From Stichopus chloronotus (lineage: Eukaryota > Echinodermata > Holothuroidea > Aspidochirotida > Stichopodidae), in assembly GCA_021234535.1 (NCBI GenBank), contig CM037843.1:24831911-24895910 (forward strand): DNA of 64,000 nucleotides, in the 5' to 3' direction. The notes under the pieces are model-generated. The model was not told the origin of the DNA and did not search any database. It saw nothing but the letters and a program-made list of their open reading frames with translations. Positions 12,441-27,000 of the stretch are shown here, in pieces. The translations under genes and the position numbers were made by a program. Each line of letters opens with the position of its first letter. Positions within the stretch are counted from its first letter, which is position 1.

Positions 12441-14978
12441 ATGCAGTAAATACATGTACGGTAGCATATTGTTTACTCCTACTATAGACATGTGTAATGT
12501 GGGTACGTAAGTTTAGGTTTTATCTAGTATTTGATGCAGTTATGATGTGATTTATTCCTGTTTGTCTTACAAATCACATGTGCCGGCATCTTACAATATG
12601 AAATTACAATTTTAATCTACTTACTTACATTTTAATCTCTATTGGCAGATACAGTACTTTGAACTAATTACACTACTTGTGAATGAAGGTTGATACTCTG
12701 TACCATTGTAATCAAAATTTACACCAAAACAAGAGTACTTTACCATCAAGTTTGGTGTACTTTAATGGTCTGTGGGCTTGAAGTCTCTAGCAGAAATGTG
12801 GGGAAGATTCAGTAGAAACTATGAGCGAGGTTTTGTGGTGCTGATCACATGTGCTGTCCTGTTTTTTACTGTTGTGGTACTGTAGGCTTGGATGAAATGC
12901 AATATCATGCTATTGTTATATATGGTGAATATTGCAGGCTAACGCAGTGTTCAGTGTCTGGTGTTTCCCCAAGTTTATTATCCTTTTCTTTTTTTTCCTT
13001 CTGTCAGTAATCAGACAGAAAAGTTAGACCATGTGAATATTTCGTTTTGCCTGCTGAGTGAACCAAGTTCAAGTATTAAACCTAATTGGCTGATACAGTC
13101 ATGTGAGCACAGATCGTGCAAAAAACTCTACAGTACAGTACATCCACTTTCTGTCAGAAGCGTGGCCTTGGTAGACTCACTGGGGAAACCAACAAGAAAG
13201 AAACTTGTTCCTTTCCATAAGTGCAGTAGGCCTGTGTCATCGTCTTGTCTTTTTCTCTTTCGTCAATGTCATTTTCCACTCACCATTATCAACTTAATTT
13301 CATGCAAGTTCTGTGTGCGAGTCAGATTACCTAATAAATGGAACGATCGTTAAAGCAACTCTCTTTAGACCTTCATCTTTCTGTTTTCTTGTACTGTATA
13401 CTGGTGGACTCTCCTTGTAACATATCAACCAAATTCATGCTGCCCAGTAGATCATTAACAACCACCATTTGAACCTAACAAATATATCCAACACTCTCAC
13501 CTCCAGAGTGTATTCTCTTGATTTCCAAAGTGAAAGCTTCGTAGTTGGTCAAAAGAAAAGTAGATTAAGAAACAAATACCTCTAGGACCAAAAACACCGG
13601 TTGATTTTCTTTCATTCCTTTTCATGCCGCAAAATGGCCGTTTGCATTTATTTTTCATTGTGACCTTGCATGCTTTCTTAATATGGAAACAAGTCATGGT
13701 ATCTTTGTTGCATTTAGGGATTCACATAGTTGAGTTCAAGCAGGCGTTCATCACAAACGTACTGTACTGTATACAATTGCTACACTGACATCTGTAGTAG
13801 TGACCTACAGTACTGTACAATCATGACATGTGGACTGCGCCATCACCAGCGGGGGAGGGGAATATCTGTAACCTGTTCTGTGTTCCAGAGACCCCTGCAA
13901 CAGTCAGATACTGTACAGTAGATGTAACTCAAATTTTATACTGTAACTCTGTGACCCTGTTGGGAGGTAAACTATCAAAAATGATTTGACATTAATCATT
14001 TTGATCATGCACAATCAATGTGATCATTGTGGTTTTGTGTGTTTACAGTAGATACTGGTTATCTTGAAAAAAGAAGAAAAGGAAGGAAAAAAATGAGGAA
14101 GGAAATATAAATTGTGAGTGATCCATGCCTCCTTTTTTCAATCATTGTGGGCTACAATATGATTTGAGACCAAATACAGTACAGTAGTTCTGGCAAAGGT
14201 TGCATGCATGCCTTTCCTGTATTTCAAACCCTCAGAGCTAATCTGTGCCTGAGATTTGGACTATTGTTTGTAGTTTGCTGTATTAAAAATGTGCAACTCT
14301 TTAAATCTACGGTTGGTTGATAAGGTTGACCTCTATAGTTTCTTTACCACTGTCTGCAGTAGGATGGTAACGGAAAGTACTATATGAGGAATTGCTGAAG
14401 TGAATCATTCAAACCCAGTACCTGGGTTTCTTTGGTGTCTGATTTCACTTTGATTTTCTATTAAAGGCCCTATTCGTTGAAACAAAAGTTGGAGAATTTC
14501 ATGTCTACAGATAGAACACAAAATGCATAAATAGAAAGTGTCACTTTCCATGTCAGTTGTCACTGTTTAAGAGAGAAGGAGAATGCAATTTTTACCCACC
14601 TGTGGAAGTACCCATTTGAACAAAAAATACTGCGAAATTCACAGCCCGATTTGGTGACGTCACAGAATGGAGACCTTATGTGAGCTTAATGTGACACACT
14701 AATGCTGTAATGTCAGATTCAGAAAAGAAGCTCATAATTGGATCATCGAAACCACAATGCATCTGTGCATTCTGGTTACAGATGCAAAGTGTGTTAAATT
14801 CTGTAAAATCATGTGGAATATGCTGTGCACTTAATAGAAATATTGTCTGAAGTTGAGTTTATGCTTTTTTGCCATTTTGTTTGTCACATGTGAACTGTAC
14901 TTCAGTAATTCTGAGAGAAGATGGTCAAAATTTCTGAGATGTTAAATAATGGGTATTTTCTCTTTCTCTTTTCTGCAG

Positions 14979-15081
14979 GGTGGAAACAATGCTGGGCACA
15001 CAGTGGTTGTTGGTGAAACTGAATATGACTTCCATTTGTTGCCAAGTGGTATAATTCACAAGAAGTGCACATCCATTATTG
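14979..15081 (+). CDS. ADSS: ADSS visible exon 1 (GGNNAGH exon)
   Basis: Begins after acceptor ttctgcag in phase 0 and ends with one base of a Gly codon before donor gtgaga. Encodes [11 protein letters not shown], with the family's catalytic His, then [14 protein letters not shown]. The open frame continues about 110 nt into the intron; this is read-through, not coding. Confidence 0.95.
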
Positions 15082-18000
15082 GTGAGAGCGCAAAAACAAT
15101 TGTTCTTGAAAGTGCGGAACTCCTAGATCGCAATCTGATTTTTGTCAGTCACAGATTAAGTTTGGTGAAGACACACACATTGAATCACTGAACTGTTCAA
15201 ACATTATCAGAGGGAAGAACTGGTAATTAGAAGTATAGAAGAAAGAAGACTGGATTTCTAATTTAGTTTTCCATGCTCTGTCATCAGAGTTCAGTGATGA
15301 ACAGTTCTGCAACAAAGTTACTTACATGTCCTTACTGGCTCCAAAACAAAGTAACAGCGGACCCACCCGCTTTATAACATAACACATCTACAGTAGCTAC
15401 AGCCGTGTTTGCTCTACGGTGCGGGATTGCGTGAATCCCGCATTGTCTCCTGAATCCCGCCCAAAGATAAATTTTACACGGGAAAATCCTGCACACTTTT
15501 CTGCAGCTGAGGTTGTACAGTAGCTGCAATTTTATGAAGTACACACAGTAAATTGCAATGGAATCTTTGCCAAGTGACAACTCCCTCCTTGAATATGAAA
15601 ATCCCTCTAAAATTTTTTTTTTTGAGGAGGGATTTCCCTCCCAGGTTCATTTTCTCAGCACTTACACTGAGCTGCAATACATGCAAAGGAACCCTCGTGT
15701 AGTCAGTTTAGGGTTTTTCCAGTGACTTACCAAACTTTATTGTGGTGTGGGAGAAGTCACACAATGACTTGATCGCCATGATGTCATTCACACATCAATC
15801 TTGATGAATTTACCCATCTGTCTCGGTGAATTCACCCATCAACCATATGAATTATGAAATCAACTAACAGATAAAAATTCATGCGTTATGATTTAAAGCA
15901 ATCTACATATTTGTCACTCAGGAGACCAAGCTTCACTTGATCAGTGCTCTTTATACTGTACACGTGAGTTACAGTAAGTTGATTTGACATGCTACCCAGA
16001 CTGTAGAGTAATGCAGGACAGTGCCATTAGCGCTGTCTGTAATTTACATTACTTGTAAATTATGTAAAACTTGAGTACTGTACTATATATATACTGAATG
16101 TGTCTTATATTAGCTGTCACTCATAAGTATTTACCATAATTCGTAAGTCACCAGAGAAGAAATTTAAAAGTCACATGGCAACTTTCCAAATGGTGTCTTG
16201 TCGAAGATTAAGTTGGTTGTACAGTATTTAATGTACAGTAAAAGGAGTTTTATAGAGCTTTGTACTTAGATAGAAAAATGAAGTCAATCCCTGGTATTTT
16301 GAAACAAAGTCTTTAATTAGTTTTGTTTTATTTCTAAGACTCAAAATGTTTTCATGCTGTAATGACCTTGAAATTTGCAATTATAATTCTCTAATGTTAG
16401 CCTGAAATCTTTATGCATTGTTTTCATGGTAATCAAATGCTTGCATATACTAAACAAACTAACATACTGATGTGTGTGTTCTGTGTGTGACACAGTACTG
16501 TACAGTATGTGTGTGTAGGCACATTTCATTGGGATTTATCATCCATAGTTACAGTACCTACTGCTGTAAGACACTGTATTATGGAAAAAAACTGTATTTT
16601 GTGATTGATTTTATGATCTACTAGCAGTGAGTGCAAATTCAAAATTAACTGTGCCATCATGGTATCTGGTCAAAGGCAATATTTTTGAAAACCAAGTATT
16701 TAGGACACATACAGTAGGAACGTATGCGACTAATGTACGTAATCCAAATTTGGTCAGTTTTTGCATGGGGCAGTCTAAACATAGAAATTGTACCTTAGAG
16801 ACCATTTGTCATGTTATGATGAGTATTGTATGTCGCAGATTTTATTTGCGCAAATGTGAGTTAAACCAACATACTGTTAAAAGAAGTATGAAAAGGAAAT
16901 TCTCTTATTGTGCTGTTCAAGGGATGTCAGTGACAAGAATGACAATCTTGCTTTAAACATACCAGTTGGATGAGATGAATGTACTTACATAACGTTTAAC
17001 CTTTAACCAACTATTTGTCACCTTCTAATCACATTCCAATCCAAACACAGTGTATCCACCACATTTGCTGTACATACTGGTAGGCCTACAGTTCACAGTA
17101 CATACAGATAATAGTAACACACCTATTTGCGTACTGCTCATTCTCTTAATCAATGGAAAGTTGGAAACTTTAGCCAGTGAGTTTGTGACAATTTTAGAGG
17201 GAAATAAGGTTTTTACAGTTAATAACCATATTTTTAAAACCAATGTTTGTTGACATAGAATTATTAGATGATTATTCAAACTAAGGAAGGACAGTAGTCT
17301 TTCTTTTCAAGAAATAAATTTTTTACAGATAGAAATTCTGTTATTTGTCATTCAAAAAGGGTTTGTTCACCCAAACTTTTCTAAATTCAAATGATGCATC
17401 TTCCGTTACTCATCAGCTGCATAATATGTTGACGAGATGAAACATTTGCAGATGTTTATTGATGAGACTGAATGGCTTAAACAATGATGAAAGCTATTTT
17501 CTTTGTTTGCCTTGATGTTGGTACTGTGTATTCTTAATGCCTTATTGCCCCTTAATGTACAGTAGATGTTTAATGGAACTGCTTCAGAGCTGCAGTATGT
17601 ATTTGTGGCAATTAATGTACAGTTCACTATAATATCTGTACTGCTATAATGTGTGAAGTACTATCAGAAAGTAAAATCACAATATTTGCCCGCTTAACCA
17701 TAGCAGGGAGCTGTTATTTAGATGGACTCAGTACCCTTTGAAGTGATGTTAGTGCCGCCAAGGTCACACCGTATAAATCTGTTCTTTGTATAGTAACTGA
17801 AATTTCTAAGGACTTACACCGGATTAGGAGATAAACACAATAACAGCTCTGTCGTCTGCTATGGCAACAGAACTTCACTTTGCCTTTCCCTACTGCTACA
17901 ACATTGCCAGTTGTCACGGAAATAAATGCCTTTTTCGACCTTTTGACGCTCGGCGACTCGTATGACCATGCAATATTTGGTTTGTTTATCAAACCATGAA

Positions 18001-21000
18001 AAAGAATCGTTATCTCGCCATTTCTGGAAACTTGAGGAAACTTCTCTGATATTTGTAGAAAGCATAGACTTTTGCCTCTGTAGCTCATTTGCATGCGCTA
18101 ACTTCTAAAGGAACGGCTAAAGGTAATCATTCATTTCAATAAAACAGTCGTTTTGAGTTGCATGCCATCTGCTCTTTAAGGGTTGACGGTACAAACCTAC
18201 ATATCAAAGCATTGTTCGGAGCGATCTTCTTGTTCAAGAATTAGCTGACGTTAATGACGGTGCTAGGTAAATTGTATTGAACTGCTAACGTCGAATAAAG
18301 GAAAGAAATACCTTTGAGCTAATTGCACAGCTTATCATTACTTAATTGGGGGGGATCTTAAAGTATTAGCATTAAGTTAATTTTCCGTACTCTCTCCATC
18401 TAAGTAACAGCTCCCTGACCATAGCATACATTTGACACAAGCCCATACTACAGGTATAGTGATCATGCTACCCATCCACTGTGAGCACTACTGTATGCCC
18501 ACTGTAGATCTACTGTACCACATAGGAATGTGGCATGTGCCAAAGTTGTGTTTTGCTGGCTCAGTGTTACTACCTTGCACCTAAGAATTTCTCCCAGCAC
18601 TCATCCAGAAACAACTGAAAATACCCAGCACTCTTTTCAGCTTTTTCATGGCAGTAGAATACTTTTTCATAAAGAGCTGTTAAAACTGAAGGTGGGATCA
18701 CACAAAGTGGACAAGTGAAAATTACAGTACCTTCCATCCAGAGTCAAATAGGTACACCCCTTATAATACAGTGACATATGTTGTACAGTGTCCTGCAAAC
18801 ACGCAACCATGGATGCTTGTTTCACAACTGACTTGAATACACCCATTTCCCTGTAGTCTGCTGAAGTCGCACTTGACTGAGTTTGCCACAATGGTAAAGG
18901 GTCTTTAGGGGTGAAAAATACCTGACTCTTCAGCAATAGTTCTCTCAAATTGCATCTTCCACTCTCATTTTCATGTGCCTTATTATGTCACCTTTACAGT
19001 TTATGCACAGCACAGTAGAAACTGTCCAGTATATACAAAACTGGAGAGAAATGATGACACACTTTCCAAAATTGTATAAATTAATAATTTAAAGCTGGAA
19101 TGTGAGTTGTACTGGCAATTGCCTGGTCATGTACCTTTGTTCTTCATTAGCATTTCAGGGGAAATGATTGCAGTCACAAAATCTGAAAGAGAACCGTGCA
19201 TTCATCTTCCAGATATTTGATACATGTAGGATAGTCCTATAGACATAACATGAATGTTAAGTTCTTGGTAGGCTTAACCTAGGGGCTACTGAAAATATAC
19301 ACTGTGGTACAGTACATGTACAGTATAAAATGTGTATACAGTGCCTCCTGAGATCCCCCAAATCCCATAAATCCACATTTATGCACATAGTTGTTTGGAT
19401 GTATATGGTTGAATATCATCAGACAACTCTTGAACTTTGGGTACTTTCTAGAAAGAAATAACAATATATTTGTGTCTTCCTTAAAATCAGAACATCTGCT
19501 TCATTGGATTGCAAACATGATTTGCTGGATGTATTACAGTATGTATGTACAGTATCTTCTCTGCAATTTTCAAATCTGGTCTTGATCCGCTTCAGCTACG
19601 TCCAAACGCTGACATTTAGTGACGTCGAGAGAGAGAGAACCGAGGAGCACACGATTCCTTCTGATATTAAACCATGCATTCATACATGCATGCATACTGT
19701 ACATACATGACAGTGTCGGTTCATTAAAAGCCTGTTGCTGGTGCCAACTCCAGCAACTTGTCAATTAACTTCTCTCTCTCTCTCCCTCCCAGTCTTCCAT
19801 TTTGTGTTTCAATTCCATCTCGAATGATGTTAACCTTTTCAAAATCTCTGCTAAGTGGCATTAAAGATTGGATTGCACAAATCAATAGAGTGAATCTCTT
19901 TTTTAGCGATATTGATGGAATTGTTATCCTCCCACACATTTCTCCGTTCAATTTCAAAGGAGGAGAGCATCTTTGAAAGGGAATTATTGTTTGTACATTA
20001 CATTATTTATTCCTCTTTACCTGTGTGCATGACTGTGCATCCCTGACCTCCAATATTTTTGGGGGTGTAATACTGTATACATGTGCGAGTTGCATATTTT
20101 TTCTGTATTATATTTTTTTTTGTAATTGTCTATTTTACTGAAATGAAGAGAAAGCCAATTAAGCTTTTTTGAATCCCATTTGCTCACTGTATATGGTCAA
20201 TAAAGCTTCACATGTTAACAATAGCCACAGGCTGGTTCCTGTTTATTTCACATGCGCAAGGAACATGCAGACTCGTGCATATCCAGTATATCATGACGTG
20301 TAAGGCAATACCATTTCAGATTGTTAAATGTCAGATAAGTGGTCATGTTTCAACTTCATCAATCACCCATCATCACATTTGTTTGTCAATTTTTTGAAGA
20401 TCATTTCTAACTTGATGTGAATTTTCCATTTCAATAATAGTCAAGAGATGGGGAAATTGTGAGATTGCTGTGAAGTTGACTCCATGTTGCATTTGAAATC
20501 AATTTTAACCTGAAACAGTACTAATAAGTAAAGCAAGACTTGAAACAAGAATTGTTCCTCCTTTGGTCCTGGTATGGTTCATGTGCATTTCATAATAGAC
20601 AAAGTTAATAGTGCTCCCCCCATCTCATGTTACAGTATTGTGACTAAAAACTTTAGAAATGCCAAACTTTTCATGTGTTACAGTTTTTCAACATCACATG
20701 TGAAAGTCATCCACTTAATGAACTTGTGCCAAGGAAGATTGGTAAAAATCAATATTCTGCTACTTAAGCCCAAGCTGCACTTTTTTTTTTTAAATTTACA
20801 GTAATCTGTCATCCTTGCTCTGTCAAAGAGATGAAAGATGCTGTAATCTGACAGCATATTGCACTGTACATACATGCTATTTGTCTGGTGGTCTTCATTG
20901 CCATAACTTATACTGGGTCCAATACTGCTGAATCGACCATTTTCCAAGATACTTTACATGGTCGTCCTTCAAAGCCCATCATAATTAGCAAACTGACATG

Positions 21001-24000
21001 AATTTAATACCACCCGATCCCATCATCAAAAAGTTTGGTAAATATCTCCATCAGGAAATCAGACGTTTGGGGTGTGTACAGAGAGTTATATGATATTCCA
21101 GTTGGATTGTAGGTATGTAAATAAAGGCTCCATGGCAACCAATCAAAGCACTTTATCACTCTTGGCTTTTGCTACCATTTTCCCCTTTTGCATGACAGGT
21201 AATGGCGTGGTCGTTCACTTACCGGGGCTCTTTGAAGAAGCGGAGAAAGCTAGCGGGAAAGGATTGAGTGATTGGAAGGAGAGGTTGTTAATATCAGACA
21301 GAGCTCATCTTGGTAAGATGGACATGAGAGCAGAAATGATATACAATATGCATCTATCATATATGAGGCAAATTGAAAGAGAAGGAAGAAAGAGTGGAAA
21401 GTCAAGATGAATGATGAGACAAAATGTTACAAAGCGATATTTCCAGCAGTTAATCAGTGGAGGATATAGTGATCAGCCAAAGTAAATAGTATGTTGCAGT
21501 GACAAATTTTTGGTGTGTTTACTTAATTTTTGGTGTATTTATTTTAGTGTCGTCATAGTGAGCATATGAATCCTAAGAATAATCCAAACATCCCAACAAA
21601 CAGAACCACGCATTACGGTCCATTGTACTTATCATGTTTTGTTTCCGACTGTCGTGATGCCCTGCAGATGTTAGTAGAAAAGCAAATGAAGTATAGTAAA
21701 CATCACATTCTGTCTTGGGATTGGAGGAATCATAAAACTGGGAGAAAATGCTTCTCACACCATTTCGTTTCAGCTTCAGTTTTGATATCTGCTCCAGAAA
21801 GTGCATCCATGGCACTCCACATAAATCCACTGCCATCAGCTTCTTTTTTTTTCTTTTAAATGGGTGAAAGAATGAACTTGTAGGAAGCGAAATTCTCTTC
21901 GTCTTTGTAGTGACAAAGTAAAGAGATATCACTTGATCTACATACATCTGAACTACCTGGTTGTACTTGTTCAAGGTTAAGGATTATTAAAGATATGTCA
22001 AATTTTTCACCGATTTTTCCTGCCACACCTTGATAAATTACTAATATTAATATACATTAGTCCTTGGTACTAACTTCAGAATTTTTTTTTTTTAATCTGA
22101 AGTCGAAAATTTCATCTTACACATCAAAATGTCAGTCTGTTTTTTTTCTTATTATTTGAGCTGTTTTCATCTTTCATTTGTGATTCAAAGTGAGATGTCC
22201 TTCAGGAGTCCTCTTGCAGCACTTTACAGAACGTAATGATGTAAAAAGAAATGACATTAATTTGCATGCCATTTACACAGTAGAAAAAGGTTTATTCACG
22301 GAAAATGGCGTTGCCATTTTCAATGTTACGTACAGTTCTATGTGGCTCCATAGCAGAACTGACTAAAATACAAATAGTGTGCAAAGTGCATAAAATGACA
22401 AAGCTTTTTCAGTGGCAACTGCTATTCACTTCTATCCTTCCTTGTGAGAATGTGCTAAAGGGGCTCATTGAGTTAATATAGAGCAATTTGTGGGGTCTGT
22501 GAAGGGTACAAATGCATGACAATGGTTATAATTAGCATAATTAGTCAAGTTTCACTTCCAGTAGTTTTGAAAAACAGTCACATTTTTGGAATTTTTTACC
22601 CTGACTTGTACTGGCCTTGTGCATTTAAATCAGTACTAATGTGAAAAGTGTCTGGTCACAAATTTTCAAAAACTAAAATGAATTGTTAAATACTCACTCA
22701 CTAATGTTCCTTTGTGTGTTACTGTACACATGGGGATTCTCTTAGTATGACCATTGGTCAATTACTGCAGTATCTGAAAGAAACTTGACAGGTTTCGAAA
22801 ATTTAGTGAGTTTCATGAAAGAACTCAATGAGCCTCTTTAAGCTTTAATATGTGTAAATACTGTACAGTTCTTGATTAAGATCTTGATTAATAACTTGTG
22901 CACTGCAGTCACCAGCTAAATTGATTATTTAGCATTAATGCACTTGGAAGTACTGTACTTCCTTTCATGTTGGAGAAAAGTATAGTATCTCATCCTCAAA
23001 TGTGTAGCCATAGTGTATTAAAATAAGATTTTGTGTTGTGAAGAATGCAATGTTGTCTTCATTTCGTATGGTTTAAAGCAGTACAGTAATTCTGTCAATT
23101 TTTTTTTCTTTCATAGTGTTTGACATGCATCAAGCTGTCGATGGACTCCAAGAAAAGGAGAAAGGAAAGAACTGGTAAGTATCTTGTGACTCAACTCCAC
23201 TGCTCACTTCAGATGATAGATTTTTATCAATACAGGCGTTTACATGTACATTGGTGGCACAGGAGACTACAGTATATGGCACAACATGCAGATGATCTCC
23301 ATTTGTGCATGATGTGTATACACATGTTGTCATAGGGCAGACGTGTTCTCTTGAACCGACGTGATTGGATGAAGTGTTGGGTTCTAAAAAGTTACGATTG
23401 GTGCAGTCGTTCCACACTGCCGTTGGTGTGTTAATTGTAGTACACGAAGGCAAAATGTTTTAAATAAAATGCAGGTAAGTTTGATTCATTCTGCCCGTAA
23501 TACTCTCAGCGATACATGGTGATGTTGTGCAATATCATTTTTGCATCCTAATGTATTAAATCAATGGGTAAGCGCAACTAAGGTCATGTGATCTGATTTG
23601 TTTGCAGCATTGGTACAACTAAGAAAGGAATTGGTCCGACCTATTCCTCCAAAGCCAGCAGGTCTGGCATCCGTCTGTGTGATTTGGTCGGAGACTTTGA
23701 GCATTTTTCAAGTAGGTGAGTATTATTAAAAATAGATGTTTCCATCATTTGGTGATCTGTATTTCTTCTTGTGTGAATGGTGATCAGAGTTGAATTGAAA
23801 TAATCCCCTCCATTGAATCAAGACTTTTGCAATATTTGTGGTGAACCATGTCAGTTCTTGCTACCTCAGGCAACATATCAGTGTTTGCCACCAGTTTGTT
23901 CATGAATTTTCTAGGCATTCTGGGGCCACTGCATTTTCTGTAGACTACAATAGTTCAAGTCAAGGCAATTCCCCACAATTTTGGACATATTCTTAGCCGG

Positions 24001-27000
24001 TGGGTAATAGTTTCACAAGATGATTTCTGAACTCCAGCATTGAAAGAAAGTTAAAAGGAAGGGGGGAAAAAATGCACGCAGCTGTAATAATAAGCTAAAA
24101 CATTTTGATATGAACAGCAGGACAATTAGAACAAAAGCTAACACCTGCTTCAGAACGGTTGCAAACCATCGTGAACAAGGTGCAGTAAGTTTGGCAGTGG
24201 TAAACAGTTTTAGGTAAGGCAAAAGTGGTGAATCATTGTAGAAAGAAACCACGAAGAATGTAATCTCGCAAGTTAATTTTAAGTCTGAAAAACTGAAACA
24301 CATTGACTGTTCTTGAGAAAGTATTTACTAGCAGACTACTGTCAACTGTGTGGCGATAACAAATTTTCACTGTTCCAAATGATTAGAGTTTGGGAGTCTG
24401 TAACATGAGGTTTGCACTGAGTTATTCTTGTGTCCAGCAAGAAGTATTAAAATATGTGGAAGATGAGAAACCAAATCTTGGGTGTGTTGTTGTACTTTTG
24501 TCCTTGTAATTCCATCTCTGGTATAAAATTTGGCCACACATTTGTCTTGAATTCCCCTAAATGAACTTGACAGTGGAACATGATAATGTGTTTTTTTTCC
24601 CTCCTCAGATTTCGATCCTTAGTGAACATCCTTCAGAGAACGTTTCCATCTTTAGAGGTCAACATTGATGCACAGTTGGAACTGTACAAGGTAATCTGGT
24701 GGAACTATTGAAAACAAGACAAAAATTAATGGAGACACAGACACAAATTTTGTAATAGGATCTTAACCTTAGAATTTATTTAATCTATTCCCTTGGTACC
24801 TTTTCAAACAAGAAAAAATAAAAGTTTACTTCAGTTGTACCCTCAAGTGGGGTTTGATCTGTTGTACTCATTTGTTGATTTCACAGTCTGCCGTCATACA
24901 ATACATTTGTATTGATGTTGGAAGGTGCAGAGCTTACATTTATCAAGAACAAAACAGGGAAAGTATGATTTATGACTTTTGAGATTTAGGGTGAACCCCA
25001 TGTCTCTGCTTCATCATTTTGTGGCCTTCTACAGCAGACGTGATTCACTGTACCCTACATAGTGCCCGTCATGTGGAATACAGGAAACAAAAAGTGACTG
25101 ATTTTTCAGCACACTGTGCATGATAACATGTCTCAAAGTTCTAGCACCAGAGATACTATATGGCAAGTTTGCTTCTTGAATATTGAGCTGACCTGTTGCC
25201 ATTTTTATTCCAATTTGCAAAAATGTATTTCATACTTCATTGCTAATATACAATGCAGTCTGCTGCGTTCATATTTTCAAAAGTTTTTGTTTGCATTGAA
25301 AAGGTATGATTAGAATAAAGTAACAGACAAAAACAGTATGTATCAATCTATACCAGCAAAAAAGATGAAATATGAACAAAATGAAGTTGATGTTTCAGAA
25401 AAATTGATTTTCAGGAAGGAAAGAATGGAGGGTGGGCCAGGGAAGAATATCCATATGCTCTTTAAGTTGTGCCAAGGTGAAGATCATCCATTTTTCTCAC
25501 ATTTGCAAAAGGTTGGAATTAAGTATTTTGGTTGATATAAGATACTTATATATAATCTTAGCAAATGTAAACCTTTCAGTACATCTTTCTTTTTCTGACA
25601 AAGTAGAAGAAAACTCTCGCAATCTGTAAGCAGCCATAATACCCCCTCCTTTGCACATCCCTCTCTCGTAACTTATTAACTTGATGTCTGCTGTGAAAGT
25701 CACATCAGCAGATTTTTTCTTGCCATGTTGAGACAGTCTTACTTTCATGAATTATCACCCTTTGGCTGGGTTTGTTTGACAGTTGTGTGTTTGTAGCCAT
25801 GGCATCATTAATTCAAAATTGGTTGGATCAGGGAAGTAAGGTATCAAAACAAGTGAAAACGACAGAAGATGTCGGAGAGGGTTTCGCCAAATTGGTGAAG
25901 GCAGTGCGGGAAAGACATTTCTGGAAGAGCTCTGTGTCCGTAAATATTTCATGTCAGGAACTGCAGTGGGTTCGCTCTAGGTAGGCCTATTTAGGAGACC
26001 ATTGTGATAGAAAGCTGCTCTATTGGCCCTTGATGTTTGGAAAAGTTCCTGCTCATGTCATAATTAACCTGCCATGGACACAAATGACCTCATGCTTGCA
26101 CCCCCTGTTTGACACTTTATGCATCATCAAGTAACAGCTATACTTAATGCTTAAAGACAGAAAAGAGTTGTTTACCAGTCTATTTGGAACATGAATTGAT
26201 GAATTGGGTCATTGAGAGTGTAGCTTTGAGTCCGGTGGCTTTGCTAGGTGTTTTCCAAAACAACTGAATCTTTAATTCGGAAGTACTTTATAACATATGT
26301 AGAGGAAGCCAAACACAAATTTACAATGAGAATCACTTTCAAATTGCAGAATGAGGAAAACGTAACCTTACAGTGGCATTCAATAGTGATTACTGTCATA
26401 GTCCATTCATTTTTGAGGATAGCTGGACTCCGATATTTAGTCATGTTTTGAGACACATTTAATCGGAACATGGAAGATCGTATTGCTGTGTTCTGGACAA
26501 ACGCATCATTCATCTTTTCAACTTTCATGGTAGTCGTCCTCCTTTCCCAGGTAACTGGAAATCTCCTTGAAATGTTGATGGCATAAGAAGGTTAATGCTG
26601 ACTCAGCTTTTCTCCTTTGTGTTTAACTCCTTTGACAGAAATACGCCGAAGAGGTGCGACCGATGATCTGTGACACTATTCACTACGTCAACGACACGCT
26701 GTTGAACACAGACAAAAAAGTCCTTGTTGAGGGTGCCAATGCAACAATGTTGGATATTGATTTTGGTAGGTTATGAAAATTTTTCTTTACAGAAGGCAAG
26801 CTTAGCCATCAAAAAATTGTAAATAATTAGGCAGGCAGTCCGTTATGAGGTAAGTACGTCGCTAGCGAATTCACAAACCAGGGAGGTTTGGGGAGTCCAT
26901 TGCAATAGACCTTTTTCTTGTTTTTCCTTCATCTTTGCCAAATCATGATATCTTTAAATACCTGGCAACTTGTTTCGTCATTCCTGATGATAGTAGTTCA

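Larger units (their letters stand above)
1..14978. other. Non-coding DNA 5' of the first visible ADSS exon
   Basis: No exon of a recognisable protein was found on either strand. Open frames are short, lack family motifs and often use non-ATG starts. The stretch may be ADSS intron 1, since the N-terminal exon is absent, or intergenic DNA. It is AT-rich with frequent TACTGTA/TACAGTA motifs. Separately listed contents are a CA repeat near 3,900, a tandem repeat at 6,990-7,260, a SINE-like segment at 9,530-9,800 and a 13-bp hairpin at 10,145. The piece at about 7,400-7,690 is richer in CpG than its surroundings but I cannot assign it. Confidence 0.6.
15082..21198 (+). other. ADSS first visible intron (6.1 kb)
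   Basis: Contains no recognisable exon. It holds a hairpin in GCGGGATT...AATCCCGC near 15,421-15,441, a dispersed repeat at 17,190-17,590, the hAT-like element at 17,704-18,417 and the repeat at 19,090. A CT-rich run lies near 19,770. The remainder is unremarkable AT-rich sequence. Confidence 0.75.
21313..26638 (+). other. ADSS introns 2-5 (visible numbering)
   Basis: Introns 21,313-23,116, 23,175-23,607, 23,716-24,608 and 24,691-26,638. They are AT-rich and contain no recognisable gene or strong repeat, apart from T-rich tracts near 22,080 and 22,140. Nothing else was seen. Confidence 0.7.

Noticed and set aside
23120..23335. 71-codon open frame over ADSS visible exon 3
   Set aside because: Different frame from the real exon, which continues the ADSS reading phase on both sides.
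1..24000. TACAGTACTGT resembling the start of the miR-101 mature sequence
   Set aside because: The match is only the over-represented genomic motif; no precursor-length hairpin was seen around any copy.
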